The notes under the pieces are model-generated. The model saw nothing but the letters and a program-made list of their open reading frames with translations. It was not told the origin of the DNA and searched no databases. Shown piece by piece: positions 63,223-64,000 of a stretch of DNA of 64,000 nt (position 1 is its first letter; each line of letters starts with the position of its first letter). The stretch spans positions 1-64,000 of the forward strand of contig CAYRVH010000011.1 of assembly GCA_964427855.1 (NCBI GenBank), written 5' to 3'. A program made the position numbers and the translations under genes. Origin of the DNA: JAUPKT01 sp964427855. Its GTDB lineage: Bacteria > Desulfobacterota > Desulfomonilia > Desulfomonilales > Desulfomonilaceae.

Positions 63223-64000
63223 ATGAAATTCTCTCTGTTCATCGATTACGTGGTGTTCTTGCTCGTCCGCCTTATCGAGATCATCCTCTGTATCATCCCT
63301 GAGAAATTCGCCATGGCCATGGGCAAGGTTTCTGGCAGGTTGATGTTTATTTTGTTTCGCGATAGGCGAGGCGCTGCGATTGAAAACTTGACCATCGCAT
63401 TTGGGAAAGAAAGGCCGTACTCGTGGATACGACTGACTGCGCTCAAAAGCTTCGAGCATCTGGGCCAATTGGCTGTAGAATTCTTTCGCATCCGGACATG
63501 GACGCAGAAAGATATGAGCTCGAGGATTATCATTGATGGCAAACTCCCTTACGACCTTATCATGATGCCAGGTCAGCACGGCATATGCCTCATGACCTCC
63601 CATTTTGGCTGTTTCGAAGTCAGCGCCGCGACCACGATGTTCCTCGGGATGCGGACAAACCTCATCGTGACAGGCCTAAAGAATCCTTTTCTTTCCCGAT
63701 ACTTTTTTAGCCGAGGCGGCGGCGATTACGAAAAAACAGGCATACGAACTTTTCCACACAAAGGGGTGGCCAAGAAGCTGATACAAGCCCTTCGAGAAGG
63801 AGAGATGGTGGCATTCCTCGGCGATCAGCGAGGCGACGCTGAACGAGGCATATTCGTGGACTTTTTTGGGTCGCCCGCGCCGGCTAACGAAATATTTGCC
63901 CGAATGGCAATTGACGGCGAAGCTCGCGTCATCCCGCTCTGCACATACCGCCTTGATGACGGCCGTTATCACAGCATTTTTGGCGAGGAAATTAGATTAC
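63223..64000 (+). CDS. LpxL/HtrB-type lipid A acyltransferase, cut by the window end
   Basis: An open frame of 259 codons that runs off the window. It begins MKFSLFIDYVVFLLVRLIEI (membrane segment) and contains MTSHFGCFEVSAA, holding the family HX4(D/E) catalytic motif (HFGCFE), then GDQRGDAERGIFVDFFGSPA, typical of lauroyl/myristoyl acyltransferases. These add secondary acyl chains to lipid A (Kdo-dependent or not). AAGG lies about 8 bases before the ATG. Together with lptD, lnt and the PagL-like protein this makes an envelope-lipid theme on the right side of the window. Confidence 0.92.
   Translation, partial: MKFSLFIDYVVFLLVRLIEIILCIIPEKFAMAMGKVSGRLMFILFRDRRGAAIENLTIAFGKERPYSWIRLTALKSFEHLGQLAVEFFRIRTWTQKDMSSRIIIDGKLPYDLIMMPGQHGICLMTSHFGCFEVSAATTMFLGMRTNLIVTGLKNPFLSRYFFSRGGGDYEKTGIRTFPHKGVAKKLIQALREGEMVAFLGDQRGDAERGIFVDFFGSPAPANEIFARMAIDGEARVIPLCTYRLDDGRYHSIFGEEIRL

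Overview
The window looks like a draft-quality contig from an anaerobic Gram-negative bacterium of the Desulfobacterota/Syntrophobacterales type (Desulfomonile-like lineages would fit; this is inferred from gene content, not from a marker). Supporting signs are Gram-negative envelope genes (lptD, lnt, a lauroyl-acyltransferase, a PagL-like lipid A deacylase, outer-membrane barrels), a sigma-54 activator paired with a NifX-like protein, paired acyl-CoA dehydrogenases with a thiolase, Tat-exported enzymes, and many small intergenic palindromic repeats. Five short N runs (21-28 bases) interrupt genes; in the four genes checked the frame is not preserved across them, so they are assembly gaps of estimated length.

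Layout. 0.1-5.8 kb (minus): a broken Tat-type amidohydrolase, a thiamine-diphosphate enzyme lacking its usual glutamate, an Ntn-type amidase and an outer-membrane protein. 6.4-16.6 kb: PBP1A, mnmA, a PAC2 protein, an RsbRD-N-like protein, a PflA-like radical SAM protein and proS. 16.9-20.4 kb: a metal-efflux module (arsR, a 54-residue CGPGCGC peptide, a P1B ATPase, ynfA). 20.4-23.4 kb: a decayed accessory patch with a fic gene, an IS3-family transposase relic, a probable hsdM relic and a tyrosine-recombinase/integron-integrase relic. 23.5-35.0 kb: a long minus-strand run (Tat superoxide dismutase, sfsA, rnc, surE, aminotransferase, coaD, rsmD, nifX-like, sigma-54 activator, lptD, folC), with several 4-base start/stop overlaps. 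35.1-43.5 kb: a lipoprotein hydrolase; a tetR - acyl-CoA dehydrogenase - acyl-CoA dehydrogenase - thiolase operon with a palindromic operator; and a junction where a truncated FecCD permease meets a truncated outer-membrane protein. 43.7-48.3 kb: Kef-type antiporter, small membrane protein, FMN flavoprotein and CoA-disulfide-reductase-like enzyme. 48.4-53.3 kb: DNA repair (ruvA-ruvC-yebC divergent from ruvB-mutL). 54-64 kb: rsmI, AI-2E permease, lnt, corC, a PagL-like protein, an unrecognised protein, a 54-residue Cys protein followed by argS, a SPOR protein and the start of an LpxL-type acyltransferase.

Two interspersed repeat families stand out. Family A (about 140-155 bp, seven copies) has nested inverted repeats with an outer AATCACGAA/TTCGTGATT pair. 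Family B (three copies) has TCATTTCGA/TCGAAATGA ends. Every copy of both lies downstream of at least one stop codon, which suggests a role in 3' ends of transcripts or a MITE-like insertion preference. The best metabolic lead is the acyl-CoA dehydrogenase pair: one member has the usual catalytic Glu, the other has Thr there and an Asp at residue 91, as I recall for cyclohexene-carboxyl-CoA 1,4-dehydrogenases of anaerobic benzoate metabolism. No rRNA, tRNA or CRISPR array was seen.
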